Below, one piece after another: positions 9,444 through 20,407 of a stretch of 64,000 nt of DNA. Each line of letters opens with the position of its first letter. The stretch's first letter is position 1. The position numbers and the translations under genes were made by a program. The stretch comes from Sphaerisporangium sp040649355 (GTDB lineage: Bacteria; Actinomycetota; Actinomycetes; Streptosporangiales; Streptosporangiaceae). Where the stretch lies: positions 6,612 to 70,611 of the forward strand of contig NZ_JBICTU010000035.1 of assembly GCF_043197795.1 (NCBI RefSeq), read 5' to 3'. The notes beneath the pieces are model-generated. The model did not search any database and was not told where the DNA came from. It saw only the letters and a program-made list of their open reading frames with translations.

Positions 9444-10322
9444 GTGGCCCATCGATCCTGGCTCGGCGCCCTGGCGGGCGCGGCCCTCGGCGCCGTCGCG
9501 GCCCGCGCGGCCTACACCGCGTTCACCCGGCGTCCGCCGATCGGCGACGAGAAGACCTGGACGCGCACCAACCATCGCGGCGAGCCGATCACCCTGCTCG
9601 AAGGCCCCGCCTTCGTGGCCGGCGCCGGAGTCGCCGCCGCCCTCGCTCCGGGCCTGCCCGCGCGGGCACGCGCCGCGGCCGTGCTCGCGTGCGCGGGCAG
9701 CGGGGCGCTCGGCGCGTACGACGACCTGCGCGGGGCCACCTCCTCCAAGGGGTTCAAGGGCCACCTGACCGCGCTGGCGCGTGGCGAGGTGACCAGCGGC
9801 GCGGTGAAGATCCTCGGCATCGGCGCGGCGGGCCTGCTGGCCGCCGCGCTCCTGCCCCGCCACCCGGGGGACTCCGGGCGGGGGCCGGCCGCCAGGGCCG
9901 TGGACACCCTGCTCAACGGCGCGCTGATCGCCGGCAGCGCCAACCTGGCGAACCTCTTCGACCTGCGTCCCGGTCGCGCCATCAAGGTCGGCCTGCTGAC
10001 CGGCGCGCCCCTGCTCGCGGCGTCGCTGGCCAAGGGCGCCCCGGCGGGCGCCGCGCTGACCGCCGTGCCGATCGGCGCGGGGGTCGCCCTGCTGTCCCAC
10101 GATCTGGGCGAGCGGGCGATGCTCGGCGACGCCGGGGCCAACGCGCTCGGCGCGCTGCTCGGGGTCGCCGCGGTCGCGGGGCTCCGGCGCCCGTCCCGCC
10201 TGGTCGTGCTCGGAACGGTGGCGGGGCTCACCGCCGCGTCCGAGAAGGTGAGCTTCACCAAGGTCATCGCCGGCAACCCGGCGCTCCACCGCCTCGACAT
10301 GCTGGGCCGCCGCCCCGCATGA
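9444..10322 (+). CDS. MraY/WecA-like polyprenyl-phosphate sugar-phosphate transferase
   Basis: A 292-residue polytopic membrane protein with about 8-9 helices. Family motifs are visible although diverged: AYDDLRG at residues 91-97 (the Mg-binding DD), NLANLFDLRPGRA at 168-180, and GDAGAN at 228-233. MraY and WecA relatives attach a UDP-sugar phosphate to undecaprenyl phosphate, but this protein is shorter than true MraY and lacks part of the cytoplasmic loop HHH region, so its substrate is open. It sits between steB and murJ with GTG start 9444; the murJ start follows its stop by 10 bases. A role in envelope lipid-linked precursors is inferred. Confidence 0.75.
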   Translation: MAHRSWLGALAGAALGAVAARAAYTAFTRRPPIGDEKTWTRTNHRGEPITLLEGPAFVAGAGVAAALAPGLPARARAAAVLACAGSGALGAYDDLRGATSSKGFKGHLTALARGEVTSGAVKILGIGAAGLLAAALLPRHPGDSGRGPAARAVDTLLNGALIAGSANLANLFDLRPGRAIKVGLLTGAPLLAASLAKGAPAGAALTAVPIGAGVALLSHDLGERAMLGDAGANALGALLGVAAVAGLRRPSRLVVLGTVAGLTAASEKVSFTKVIAGNPALHRLDMLGRRPA

Positions 10323-10332
10323 CGGAACGGGC

Positions 10333-12090
10333 ATGATCAGACGGGTGGGCCAGGGCGTCGCCGCGGCGGCGGTCCTGATCGGTGTCATCACGATCCTGGC
10401 GCGGGTCGTCGGTTTCGCCAAGCAACTGGTGCTCGCCCGCACTGTCGGCACGAACTGCCTGGCCACGGCCTACTTCACGGCCAACCAGGTGCCGAACATC
10501 GTCTTCGAGGTCGTCGTGGGCGGCGCGCTGGCCGGCATGGTCGTCCCCGTGCTGGCCGGGGCGGCGTCCCGTTCCCTGGCCCCGGACGCCGTGCGCGTGA
10601 GGGCCGGGGAGAAGGCGGGCCCCGCGCCGGCGGGCACCGGTGAGCCCGACCGGGCCCGGGACGAGGTCGGGTGGGTCACCTCGGCCCTGCTGACCTGGGT
10701 GCTAGTGCTGCTCGTGCCGCTCAGCGTCGTGGTCGCGCTCGCCGCCCATCCGGTGATCGAACTGTTCGCCGGTGAGGTGAAGGGGTGCGCGACCGGGGAC
10801 CTCACGGCCGTGGCCACCCGGATGCTGGTCGTCTTCGCGCCGCAGATCCCGCTGTACGGCCTGGCGGTGGTGCTCTACGGAGTGCTCCAGGCGCATCGGA
10901 GGTTCACCGGCCCGGCCGTGGCGCCGCTGGTGTCCAGCCTGGTGGTGATCTTCGCCTACCTCGCCTTCGTGCCGCTCAGCGAGGGTGTCAAGGCCCCGCT
11001 GTCCGCCGTGCCGCGCCCCGCGGAGCTCGCCCTGTCGGTGGGCACGACGCTGGGCGTCCTCGCGCTGGTGGCCGCCGTCATCGGGCCCTCCTCCCGGCTC
11101 GGGCTCCGGCTGAGGCCCATCCTGCGCTTCCCCGAGGGCGTCGCCGTGCGGGTGCGGCGCCTCGCCCTGGCGGGGCTGAGCGCCCTGGTCGCCCAGCAGG
11201 CGGCCATGGCCCTGGTGGTCTGGCTCGCCAACCGCGAGGTCGGCGCCGGAGGGCTGGCGGGCTACAGCTACGCGTGGGCGATCTACCAGGTGCCCTACGC
11301 CGTGCTCGCGGTGCCCATCGCGACGAGCGTGTTCCCCGCGCTCTCCGCGCGCGCCGAACGGGGGGACCGCGACGGCTTCGCGGCCCTTTCCGCGCAGACC
11401 ACCCGGGCCGTGGTGCTGGTCTCGGGCCTCGCCGCGGGCGCGCTCGCGGCCGTCGCCGCGCCGGTGGCGGCGGTGTTCGTCGACGGCATGGCAAGCGACG
11501 TCTCCGCGGACCAGTTCGCGAGGTCCATCGCGCTCTTCGCCCCCGGGCTGGTCGGGTACGGGCTGACCGCCCACCTGAGCCGGGTGCTGTACGCCGCAGG
11601 GAAGGGCAGGGCGGCCGCGGCCGGCATGGTGACCGGCTGGCTGGTGGTCATGGCGGCGCAGACCGCCTTCGTCCTGGCGTTCCCCGCATCCTGGAAGCTC
11701 GGCGGCCTCGCCCTCGGCAGCGCGGCCGGCATGACCGCGGGAGGCGCGCTGCTGCTGGCGGCGGTCGCCCGCACACGGGGCTCCAAGGCGCTCGCGGGGG
11801 TCGTACGCGCGTCGCTCGCCGCCCTGCTGGGAGGCGGGGCGGGGTTCCTCGCGGGCCTTTCGATCACCTCGCGCCTGAGCTTCCACGGACCGGTCGCCAA
11901 CGTGGGCGTGGCCGCGCTGGCCGGCCTCGCGGCCGTGACGGTGTCCCTGGCCGTCGCGCTCGTGATAGACAGGCGCGATCTGGCCTCGGTGCTCTCCCGG
12001 GCACGGAGGACGGGCACGGGCGGCACGGGGGCCGGGGAGACGGGGCGGGTAGCCGGCGACCGGCGGGAAGGGACCGATGGCGATGGCTGA
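10333..12090 (+). CDS. murJ: MurJ/MviN-family lipid flippase
   Basis: A 585-residue MOP-superfamily protein with about 14 hydrophobic segments. The N terminus, with ARVVGFAKQLVLARTVG and YFTANQVPN, is characteristic of MviN/MurJ. The family flips lipid II across the plasma membrane. A hydrophilic Gly/Pro/Glu-rich loop (residues ~92-115) and a polar C-terminal tail (residues ~550-585) are unusual extras. No pseudokinase or FhaA-binding domain is fused, unlike mycobacterial MviN, so this may be a paralogue with a narrower role; a second copy elsewhere in the genome would be expected if so. Its 3' end overlaps the downstream glycosyltransferase by 14 bases. Confidence 0.85.
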   Translation: MIRRVGQGVAAAAVLIGVITILARVVGFAKQLVLARTVGTNCLATAYFTANQVPNIVFEVVVGGALAGMVVPVLAGAASRSLAPDAVRVRAGEKAGPAPAGTGEPDRARDEVGWVTSALLTWVLVLLVPLSVVVALAAHPVIELFAGEVKGCATGDLTAVATRMLVVFAPQIPLYGLAVVLYGVLQAHRRFTGPAVAPLVSSLVVIFAYLAFVPLSEGVKAPLSAVPRPAELALSVGTTLGVLALVAAVIGPSSRLGLRLRPILRFPEGVAVRVRRLALAGLSALVAQQAAMALVVWLANREVGAGGLAGYSYAWAIYQVPYAVLAVPIATSVFPALSARAERGDRDGFAALSAQTTRAVVLVSGLAAGALAAVAAPVAAVFVDGMASDVSADQFARSIALFAPGLVGYGLTAHLSRVLYAAGKGRAAAAGMVTGWLVVMAAQTAFVLAFPASWKLGGLALGSAAGMTAGGALLLAAVARTRGSKALAGVVRASLAALLGGGAGFLAGLSITSRLSFHGPVANVGVAALAGLAAVTVSLAVALVIDRRDLASVLSRARRTGTGGTGAGETGRVAGDRREGTDGDG

Positions 12091-13174
12091 GGCGGGGCGG
12101 CGCGTGGTCCTGGTGCTCGGCACCAGCGCGGGCGGGGTGGGGCGGCACGTGCGGATGCTCGCCGGGGGGCTGGCCCGCGAGGGAAACCAGGTCGTCGTGG
12201 CGGGTCCCGCGAGCACGGATGAGGCTTTCGGCTTCTCCGGGGCCGCCCGTTTCCTGGAGGTGCCCATCTCCGACCGGCCACGCCCTCTGAGTGACCTCGG
12301 CGCGGTGAGGCGGCTGAGGCGGGCGACGTCCGGGGCGGACGTCGTCCACGCCCACGGGTTGCGTGCCGGAGCGCTGGCCGCGCTCGCCCTCGCGGGACGC
12401 CGTACGGGCCTGGTGGTCACCCTGCACAACGCCCTTACCGCTAAAGGAGTAATCGGCGCGATATATGGGCTTTTGGAGCGCATTGTTGCGAAAAAAGCTG
12501 ATCAGGTGTTGGTCGTCGCGCCTGATCTGGGGGAGCGGATGCGCGCCCGTGGCGCGCGGAGCGTCGCGGACGCCGTCGTCCCGGCGCCACCCCTGCGTCC
12601 GCCCCGGAGGACGGCCGCCGAGGTCCGTGGCGAGTTGGAGGCGGGAGACCGTCCGATCTTGCTCACGATCGCCCGGCTGGCCCAGCAGAAGGGCCTGGAG
12701 ACGCTGCTGGACGCCGCCGGCGGCCCGTACGCCGTGGCCGCCCCGCTGTTCGTGGTCGCGGGGGAGGGGCCGCTGCGTGGCGGGCTCCAGGCGCGCATCG
12801 ACGCGGAGGGGCTGCCCGTCCGGCTGCTGGGCGATCGCGCCGACGTGGCCGACCTGCTCCAGGCGGCCGGCGCCCTGCTCGTGCCGAGCCGGTGGGAGGG
12901 GCAGCCGCTGAGCGTGCAGGAGGCGCTCCGGGCGGGCACACCGATCGTCGCGACGGCCGTCGGGGGCATCCCCGGCATGGTGGGCGACGCCGCCCTGCTG
13001 GTGCCGCCGGGGGACGCGGAGGCCCTGAGGCGGGAGGTCGCGAGGCTGCTCGCCGACCCCGGCCTGGCCGGACGCCTGGCCGCCGCCGCGGCGGCGCGCC
13101 CGCTGCCGGACGAGGAGGCCGCGCTCCGCGCCGTCCGCGAGGCCTACGGAGCGCTCCCGGGCGCCGGGCGCTGA
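12077..13174 (+). CDS. GT4-family glycosyltransferase
   Basis: A 365-residue GT-B fold enzyme. The N-terminal domain has a Gly-rich acceptor loop (TSAGGVGRHVRMLAGGL) and ADVVHAHGLRAG; the C-terminal domain has the donor-binding signature SRWEGQPLSVQEALRAG (an E-x7-E pair) and TPIVATAVGG. GT4 enzymes use nucleotide-sugars; donor and acceptor are not predictable. No membrane segment, so cytosolic or peripheral. It overlaps murJ by 14 bases, implying coupled expression and a likely envelope-glycan role with the MraY-like transferase. Codons around 12431-12510 are noticeably AT-richer than the rest, while the protein frame stays open. Confidence 0.85.
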   Translation: MAMAEAGRRVVLVLGTSAGGVGRHVRMLAGGLAREGNQVVVAGPASTDEAFGFSGAARFLEVPISDRPRPLSDLGAVRRLRRATSGADVVHAHGLRAGALAALALAGRRTGLVVTLHNALTAKGVIGAIYGLLERIVAKKADQVLVVAPDLGERMRARGARSVADAVVPAPPLRPPRRTAAEVRGELEAGDRPILLTIARLAQQKGLETLLDAAGGPYAVAAPLFVVAGEGPLRGGLQARIDAEGLPVRLLGDRADVADLLQAAGALLVPSRWEGQPLSVQEALRAGTPIVATAVGGIPGMVGDAALLVPPGDAEALRREVARLLADPGLAGRLAAAAAARPLPDEEAALRAVREAYGALPGAGR

Positions 13175-13324
13175 AGGCGGCCCCAGGCCTGGTCACGGCC
13201 GTGATCGCGCGGTTCGCCGCCGGTTCGACAGCGCTTCTAGGGCGGGGCGCGGGCGCCTCCAGGGCGTGTGACCTGCTGGGCGGCCGCGCGGGCCGGCAAA
13301 ACCCCGGTGTCGTTCAAAGGCTGA

Positions 13325-13354
13325 TTAGGTAAGGCTTATGTGCTCGCCTATACT
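13325..13354 (+). promoter_or_regulatory. Candidate sigma-A type promoter for the riboswitch-terC transcript
   Basis: TATACT at 13349-13354 is a good -10 hexamer. A weak -35 (TTAGGT, 13325-13330) stands 18 bases upstream. Transcription would start near 13361, exactly where the riboswitch begins. The 150 bases before it, back to the glycosyltransferase stop, show nothing else. Confidence 0.55.
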
Positions 13355-13360
13355 CCTCCT

Positions 13361-13493
13361 CTGAGGGGGGGAGTATCCCTTCGCGACAGCCTCGTCATCA
13401 CGGTACGTCCCTTACGGCGTGCCCGGGGCTGCCGGTCCGAGCCTCTTGGCGCGGGCGGGAGAGACCTCCGGCACTTTGACGCGGGCCGGAGGT
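13361..13493 (+). ncRNA. Manganese riboswitch (yybP-ykoY motif) in the terC leader
   Basis: The leader holds the two conserved loop elements of the yybP-ykoY RNA in order: GGGGAGTA (13368-13375) and CGTCATCAC (13393-13401), the latter enclosed by the helix CAGCC/GGCTG (13387-13391 with 13427-13431). TerC-family genes are among the most common genes under this Mn2+-sensing RNA. The expression platform looks translational: ACCTCCGGC (13464-13472) is perfectly complementary to GCCGGAGGT (13485-13493), which contains the terC Shine-Dalgarno GGAGG (13488-13492). There is no U-rich terminator. I infer that Mn2+ binding to the aptamer frees the ribosome site; direction of control is family knowledge. 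Confidence 0.85.
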
Positions 13494-13498
13494 TTGTC

Positions 13499-14482
13499 TT
13501 GGACGTATCCGTGTGGGCTTGGGCGGCGGTCATCGGCGGGTTGCTGGTGGTTCTCGCCGTGGACCTGTGGATTGTCGACAGGGGTGAGCCCCGTGAGTTC
13601 TCGATGCGCCAGGCCGGATTCTGGGTCGCCTTCTACGTCGGGCTGGCGGTGCTGTTCGGCATCGGGCTGTTCGCCGTCGAGGGCATGGACAAGGCCGGTG
13701 AGTTCTTCGCCGGTTATCTCACTGAATACAGTTTGAGTGTCGACAACCTGTTCGTCTTCTACATCATCATGGGCCGGTTCGCGGTTCCCAAGATCTACCA
13801 GCACAAGGTCCTTCTCGTCGGCGTGCTGATGGCCCTGGTGATGCGTGGTGTCTTCATCCTCGTCGGCGCCGCCGCGCTGGAGCGTTTCGGCTGGTTGTTC
13901 TACGTGTTCGGCGCCTTCCTCATCTACACCGGCATCAACATGGTGCGCGGGCACGACGAGGAGGAGTTCAAGGAGAACCTGCTGCTGCGGTGGGTCCGCC
14001 GGATCTTCCCGACCACCGACGGCTTCGTGGGTTCCAAGATCACCGCGCGGGTGGGCGGGCGCCGAATGGTGACCCCCATGCTGATCGTGATGATCGCCAT
14101 CGGCACCACCGACCTGCTGTTCGCCCTCGACTCGATCCCGGCCATCTTCGGTCTCACCAAGGACGCCTTCATCGTGTTCACCGCCAACGCGTTCGCCCTG
14201 ATGGGGCTGCGTCAGCTGTACTTCCTGCTTGGCGGTCTGCTGCAGCGGTTGGTCTACATCAGCTACGGTCTGTCGTTCATTTTGGGCTTCATCGGGGTTA
14301 AGCTCATCCTGGAGGCCTTGCACACCAGTGGCGTCTCCTGGGCGCCGGAGGTGCCGATCTGGGTCTCCCTCTCGGTCATCGGCGTCACGATGGTGGTCAC
14401 CACCGTGGCCAGCCTGATCAAGGCCAGGCGTGACAAGAAGGCCGGCGAAGCCACCGCCCCGGCGAAGGTGTCCCAGGGGTAG
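13499..14482 (+). CDS. TerC family integral membrane protein (putative Mn2+ exporter)
   Basis: A 327-residue protein with about nine membrane helices. Conserved acidic motifs typical of TerC/Alx are present: EYSLSVDNLFVF (residues ~75-86), TGINMVRGHDEEEF in a cytoplasmic loop, and TTDLLFALDSIPAIFGLT. Recent work on TerC/Alx/MeeY points to Mn2+ export or metalation of exported proteins; older annotation is tellurium resistance. Start: TTG at 13499, six bases after GGAGG at 13488-13492; the longer open frame from 13340 would run through the riboswitch and is rejected. The riboswitch ahead of it supports the manganese role. Confidence 0.92.
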   Translation: MDVSVWAWAAVIGGLLVVLAVDLWIVDRGEPREFSMRQAGFWVAFYVGLAVLFGIGLFAVEGMDKAGEFFAGYLTEYSLSVDNLFVFYIIMGRFAVPKIYQHKVLLVGVLMALVMRGVFILVGAAALERFGWLFYVFGAFLIYTGINMVRGHDEEEFKENLLLRWVRRIFPTTDGFVGSKITARVGGRRMVTPMLIVMIAIGTTDLLFALDSIPAIFGLTKDAFIVFTANAFALMGLRQLYFLLGGLLQRLVYISYGLSFILGFIGVKLILEALHTSGVSWAPEVPIWVSLSVIGVTMVVTTVASLIKARRDKKAGEATAPAKVSQG

Positions 14483-14603
14483 TGAATTGGTGCTTGAAGC
14501 GATTTGCTTGTCTCGTATCGCTATGTAACGGCGACGAGATGGGTAACATTCGGCGACAAGTCACAATCCGGTCTCTGGCCGCAAACATTACAAAAGGTTC
14601 CCC

Positions 14604-15251
14604 GTGTCCAACGATTCGCCAAGCCACAGTCGCCGCCGCGTACGGCTGGCACGTGGCGTTTCCCCCTGGCTGGCTCCCACGGTCGCCGCCGCCGTCATCT
14701 CGGCGGCGCTGGCCCGGCGGTCCCGCCCGTGGGTGCTCGCGGCGGCTCCGCTGACCGCGCTCACAGGCGCCATGCTGTGGTTCTTCCGCGACCCCGACCG
14801 CGCCCCCGGCACCGGACTGGTGCTGAGCCCGGCCGACGGGGTGGTCCAGAGCATCGACCCCCAGCCGGACGGGCGTACGCGCGTCGCGATCTTCATGAGC
14901 CCGCTGAACGTCCACGTGAACCGCGCCCCGCTCGACGGCACGGTCACCTCTGCGCGGCATGTGGCAGGCGGGTTCAAGCCCGCGTTCAACAAGGACAGCG
15001 ACCAGAACGAGCGGGTCGTCTGGCACTTCGACACGGCACTGGGCGACATCGAGCTCGTGCAGATCGCCGGAGCCGTGGCGCGCCGCATCGTGCCCTACCT
15101 CGGCGCGGGTGCCAAGGTCTCACGAGGCGAGCGGATCGGGCTCATCCGCTTCGGCTCGCGGGTGGACATCTACCTTCCAGAAGGGATCGCCCCAGCGGTG
15201 ACCGTTGGGCAGCGGACGACGGCAGGAGTGACTCGCATTGACCACGGCTGA
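14604..15251 (+). CDS. psd: Phosphatidylserine decarboxylase (short, archaeal-type proenzyme)
   Basis: The 215-residue protein is the short Psd form that needs no large N-terminal domain. One membrane segment lies at residues ~25-60. SPADGVVQSI, FMSPLNVHVNRAPLDG and the C-terminal FGSRVDIYLPEG match the family; Ser in FGS is the expected self-cleavage site that becomes the pyruvoyl group. It converts phosphatidylserine to phosphatidylethanolamine. Start GTG 14604 follows AAAAGG. The 121-base spacer after terC is AT-richer than its surroundings and has a possible -10 TAACAT at 14547-14552. psd and pssA overlap by 14 bases, forming a two-gene phospholipid operon. Confidence 0.92.
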   Translation: MSNDSPSHSRRRVRLARGVSPWLAPTVAAAVISAALARRSRPWVLAAAPLTALTGAMLWFFRDPDRAPGTGLVLSPADGVVQSIDPQPDGRTRVAIFMSPLNVHVNRAPLDGTVTSARHVAGGFKPAFNKDSDQNERVVWHFDTALGDIELVQIAGAVARRIVPYLGAGAKVSRGERIGLIRFGSRVDIYLPEGIAPAVTVGQRTTAGVTRIDHG

Positions 15252-16077
15252 CGCAGGCTGGTCCATGGAGGGCGTGGACGAGGACGAGGAGCCTCGGGGG
15301 CCCGTCGGGAAGGCGTTCCGCCTGTCGGCCGCCGACTCGCTCTCCCTGGGCAACGCGATGTGCGGCTTCCTGGCCGTGTGCGTTCTGGCGTGGTCGGCGA
15401 TCGCCCAGCTCCAGCAGTCGCGCGAGTTCCATCCCGACCCCCGGTACTTCGCCACCGCCGTGGTGCTGCTGCTGATCGGCGCCACCTGCGACCTGTTCGA
15501 CGGGCTGGTGGCCAGGAAGTTCAGGGCCTCGGCCATGGGCGCCGAGCTCGACAACCTCGCCGACGTGATCAGCTTCGGCTTCGCCCCCGCCTTCATGGTG
15601 GTGGCCTGGGCGGGCTTCTCCCAGAAGCTCCCGCTGTGGCTGGTGCTCTGCGCCGCCGTGTCCGTCCTCGGCGCGGGCGTCGTACGGCTGGCGCGCTTCG
15701 CCTGCGTGAAGACCAAGAGCGGCGACTTCATGGGCCTGCCCATCCCCATGGGCGCCATGACCGTGGTGTCGATCGTGCTGCTGTTCGAGCCGTCGTACTT
15801 CACGGTGGTCGGGATCTTCGCGGTGGCCTGGCTCATGGTCAGCCGCATCGAGTACCCCAAGCCCAAGGGCAACCTGGCGGCGGTCGTACTGGCCTGGATC
15901 ATGGTCAACGTCGCCTGCCTCACCATCTGGGCGGCCGACCTGACGGGCGGCGACCTGCTCATCCAGATCGGCGCCTCCATGCAGATCGCGCTGGTGTCGG
16001 CGATCCCGCTGCGCGTGCTGATGTTCAAGCGCGAGCAGCGCAAGGAGCGCAGGGAGACCGAGTCCGTCGTCCGGTGA
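15238..16077 (+). CDS. pssA: CDP-diacylglycerol-serine O-phosphatidyltransferase
   Basis: A 279-residue CDP-alcohol phosphatidyltransferase with about six to eight membrane helices and a polar ~30-residue N terminus. The catalytic signature is complete: DGLVAR followed by GAELDNLAD, i.e. DG-x2-AR-x7-G-x3-D-x3-D, one residue shorter between AR and G than the textbook x8 spacing, as I recall is also seen in related actinobacterial enzymes. It makes phosphatidylserine, the substrate of the upstream Psd. Start: TTG 15238 with AGGAG at 15223-15227, overlapping psd; an ATG at 15265 is a possible alternative. A strong hairpin follows the stop. Confidence 0.93.
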   Translation: MTTADAGWSMEGVDEDEEPRGPVGKAFRLSAADSLSLGNAMCGFLAVCVLAWSAIAQLQQSREFHPDPRYFATAVVLLLIGATCDLFDGLVARKFRASAMGAELDNLADVISFGFAPAFMVVAWAGFSQKLPLWLVLCAAVSVLGAGVVRLARFACVKTKSGDFMGLPIPMGAMTVVSIVLLFEPSYFTVVGIFAVAWLMVSRIEYPKPKGNLAAVVLAWIMVNVACLTIWAADLTGGDLLIQIGASMQIALVSAIPLRVLMFKREQRKERRETESVVR

Positions 16078-16094
16078 CCCTGGCGATGGCCTGC

Positions 16095-16130
16095 CGAACG
16101 GCCCGGTCCCTTTGGGGGCCGGGCCGTTCG
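16095..16130. terminator. Bidirectional terminator hairpin between pssA and the MBL gene
   Basis: Perfect 12-bp stem CGAACGGCCCGG / CCGGGCCGTTCG (16095-16106 with 16119-16130) around a 12-base loop that can extend with CCC/GGG. No U-tract. It lies between the convergent pssA and metallo-hydrolase stops and could serve both. Confidence 0.8.
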
Positions 16131-16161
16131 CGCGTCCTCGCCTGTCTGCCGGCTCGCGCGG

Positions 16162-16806
16162 CTACCAGCCGCGGGCGCGCCATTCGGGCAGGGAGGGGCG
16201 CTCTGCTCCGAGGGTGGTGTCCTTGCCGTGGCCGGGGTACACCCAGGTCTCGTCGGGGAGCCGGTCGAAGATCCGCTCAGCCACGTCGGTGTACAGCTGC
16301 TCGAACCGGGCGGGGTCGCGCTGGGTGTTGCCGACCCCACCGGGGAACAGCGAGTCGCCGGTGAACAGGTGGGAGTCCTGGTAGAGCAGGGCGATCGAAC
16401 CGGGGGTGTGTCCGCGCAGGTGGATCACGTCGAGCGTGACCACTCCCACGGTGACCTTGTCGCCGTGCTCGACCGGCTGGGTGACCGGCACCGGCAGGGC
16501 CGGCGCGTCCAGCGGGTGGGCGACGGTCTCGGCCCCGGTGGCCTTCGCCACCTCCGCCAGGGCCATCCAGTGGTCCTGGTGCTGGTGGGTCGTGATGATC
16601 TTGCTGATGGGCCCGTCGCCGATCAGGTCGAGCAGCCTGCCGGCGTCGGCGGCCGCGTCGATCAGCACGCCGTCGCCGGTCTCACGGCATCGAAGCAGGT
16701 AGGCGTTGTTGCCGAAGTCGCCCACCTCGATCTTGCTGATCGTGAGTTCGGGCAACTCGCGCACGTCGGCGGGACCGTCAGCGGTCACGTCGCCGGTGTA
16801 GGTCAT
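16162..16806 (-). CDS. MBL-fold metallo-hydrolase (glyoxalase II-like)
   Basis: A 214-residue protein with the metallo-beta-lactamase fold. The metal site THQHQDHW (HxHxDH, residues ~93-100) is followed by further ligands in LRGHTPGSIALL, FTGDSLFPGGVGNT and YPGHGKDT. This layout is typical of hydroxyacylglutathione-hydrolase-like or persulfide-dioxygenase-like enzymes; in mycothiol-using actinobacteria the substrate is likely a mycothiol thioester or another thiol conjugate, but that is inference. The ATG at 16806 is close to the remains of a mycothiol-dependent enzyme gene lying upstream on the same strand. Confidence 0.88.
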   Translation of the reverse strand: MTYTGDVTADGPADVRELPELTISKIEVGDFGNNAYLLRCRETGDGVLIDAAADAGRLLDLIGDGPISKIITTHQHQDHWMALAEVAKATGAETVAHPLDAPALPVPVTQPVEHGDKVTVGVVTLDVIHLRGHTPGSIALLYQDSHLFTGDSLFPGGVGNTQRDPARFEQLYTDVAERIFDRLPDETWVYPGHGKDTTLGAERPSLPEWRARGW

Positions 16807-16809
16807 GGG

Positions 16810-17241
16810 TACTCCTCAGGTGGTGACGCCGGGAGGCCGGGCGGTGCGGGCATCGTGAGCCACGGCGGCGCCGCCGGCGGCTTCTCCGCCAGCCTAAGCC
16901 CCGCCTCCGTCCCGCCGCCCGCGCCGTCCGTCTTCCCGCCGCCCGCGCCCAGGTCGACGTGGTGGATCTCGACGACCCGGATCCGGCGTACGAGCACGTG
17001 CCAGGCGCGTGCTGCTCCGCGATCGGCCTCCGGCTCCTTCTGCGATCTCGGCCTCCCGGGCGCAGGGCGTTGGGTACTGTGGGGTGTACACACCTGTCCT
17101 GGCCCAGGTCAGGAAGTTGATGTGGCCGTCCGCGTTACGCGCGACGTGGGTGAGCACGTGGCCGCGGGCCCAGCCCGCAAGCAAGGAGGGGCCATGACCT
17201 CCGCGCCGGCCCTCGCCCACCGGCACGCCGCCGGTGGTCTC
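16810..17241 (-). pseudogene. Remnant of a mycothiol-dependent maleylpyruvate isomerase family (DinB-like) gene
   Basis: On the minus strand, one frame (from ~17226 down to ~17020) encodes PSLLAGWARGHVLTHVARNA, the metal-binding helix of the MDMPI family, then INFLTWARTGVYTPQYP. About 20 codons later the match jumps to another frame with VRRIRVVEIHHVDLGAG (around 16960-17010), the second conserved helix. In intact relatives these blocks are separated by ~50 more residues and preceded by ~25, and a ~100-residue C-terminal domain follows. So the gene has lost its N terminus, part of the middle and most of the C terminus, with a frameshift. Neighbouring genes (MBL hydrolase, uvrA) are intact. 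Not expected to be functional. Confidence 0.75.
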
Positions 17242-17290
17242 GGGGGCACGCCCGGCCCCTCGCCGGAGCGGAAGCCGGAGCGGGAGAAAA

Positions 17291-17313
17291 CTGTCGGACC
17301 CCGTCGTTAGAGT
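17291..17313 (+). promoter_or_regulatory. uvrA promoter with RecA-independent (PafBC-type) damage motif
   Basis: CTGTCGGAC (17291-17299), exactly eight bases, then TAGAGT (17308-17313) reproduces the layout of the mycobacterial RecA-independent DNA-damage promoter (TTGTCRGTG-N8-TAnnnT), known to be controlled by PafBC and to drive uvrA. The last two bases of the upstream block do not match. Start of transcription would be near 17320, giving a ~62-base leader. The same layout recurs before uvrC. Confidence 0.65.
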
Positions 17314-17381
17314 GGCGGCGACTAGTCAGAGGTGGCCAGTTCCGGCTGCCGTGGATCGCAACCCAACATGAGAGATCTGCT

Positions 17382-20222
<2,841 letters not shown>

Positions 20223-20242
20223 CCCCCTTCCGCTCGCCCACC

Positions 20243-20279
20243 CCACCCCACGCCGCACGGCGGCCTGGCCGTGGGGTGG
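20243..20279 (+). terminator. Hairpin after uvrA
   Basis: CCACCCCAC (20243-20251) pairs with GTGGGGTGG (20271-20279) across a 19-base GC-rich loop. No U-tract, as is common in this GC range. Confidence 0.55.
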
Positions 20280-20407
20280 AGATCGGGTTCGTTTGACCTG
20301 CGCGTTATGCGTAATTGTCCATACTTCCTTGGGTTACTTGTCGCGCAAGCTGAACCATGTCGGGGCGCGAGCCGTAGCTGAGATAACAGACCTCTAGGAA
20401 GGCGAAT

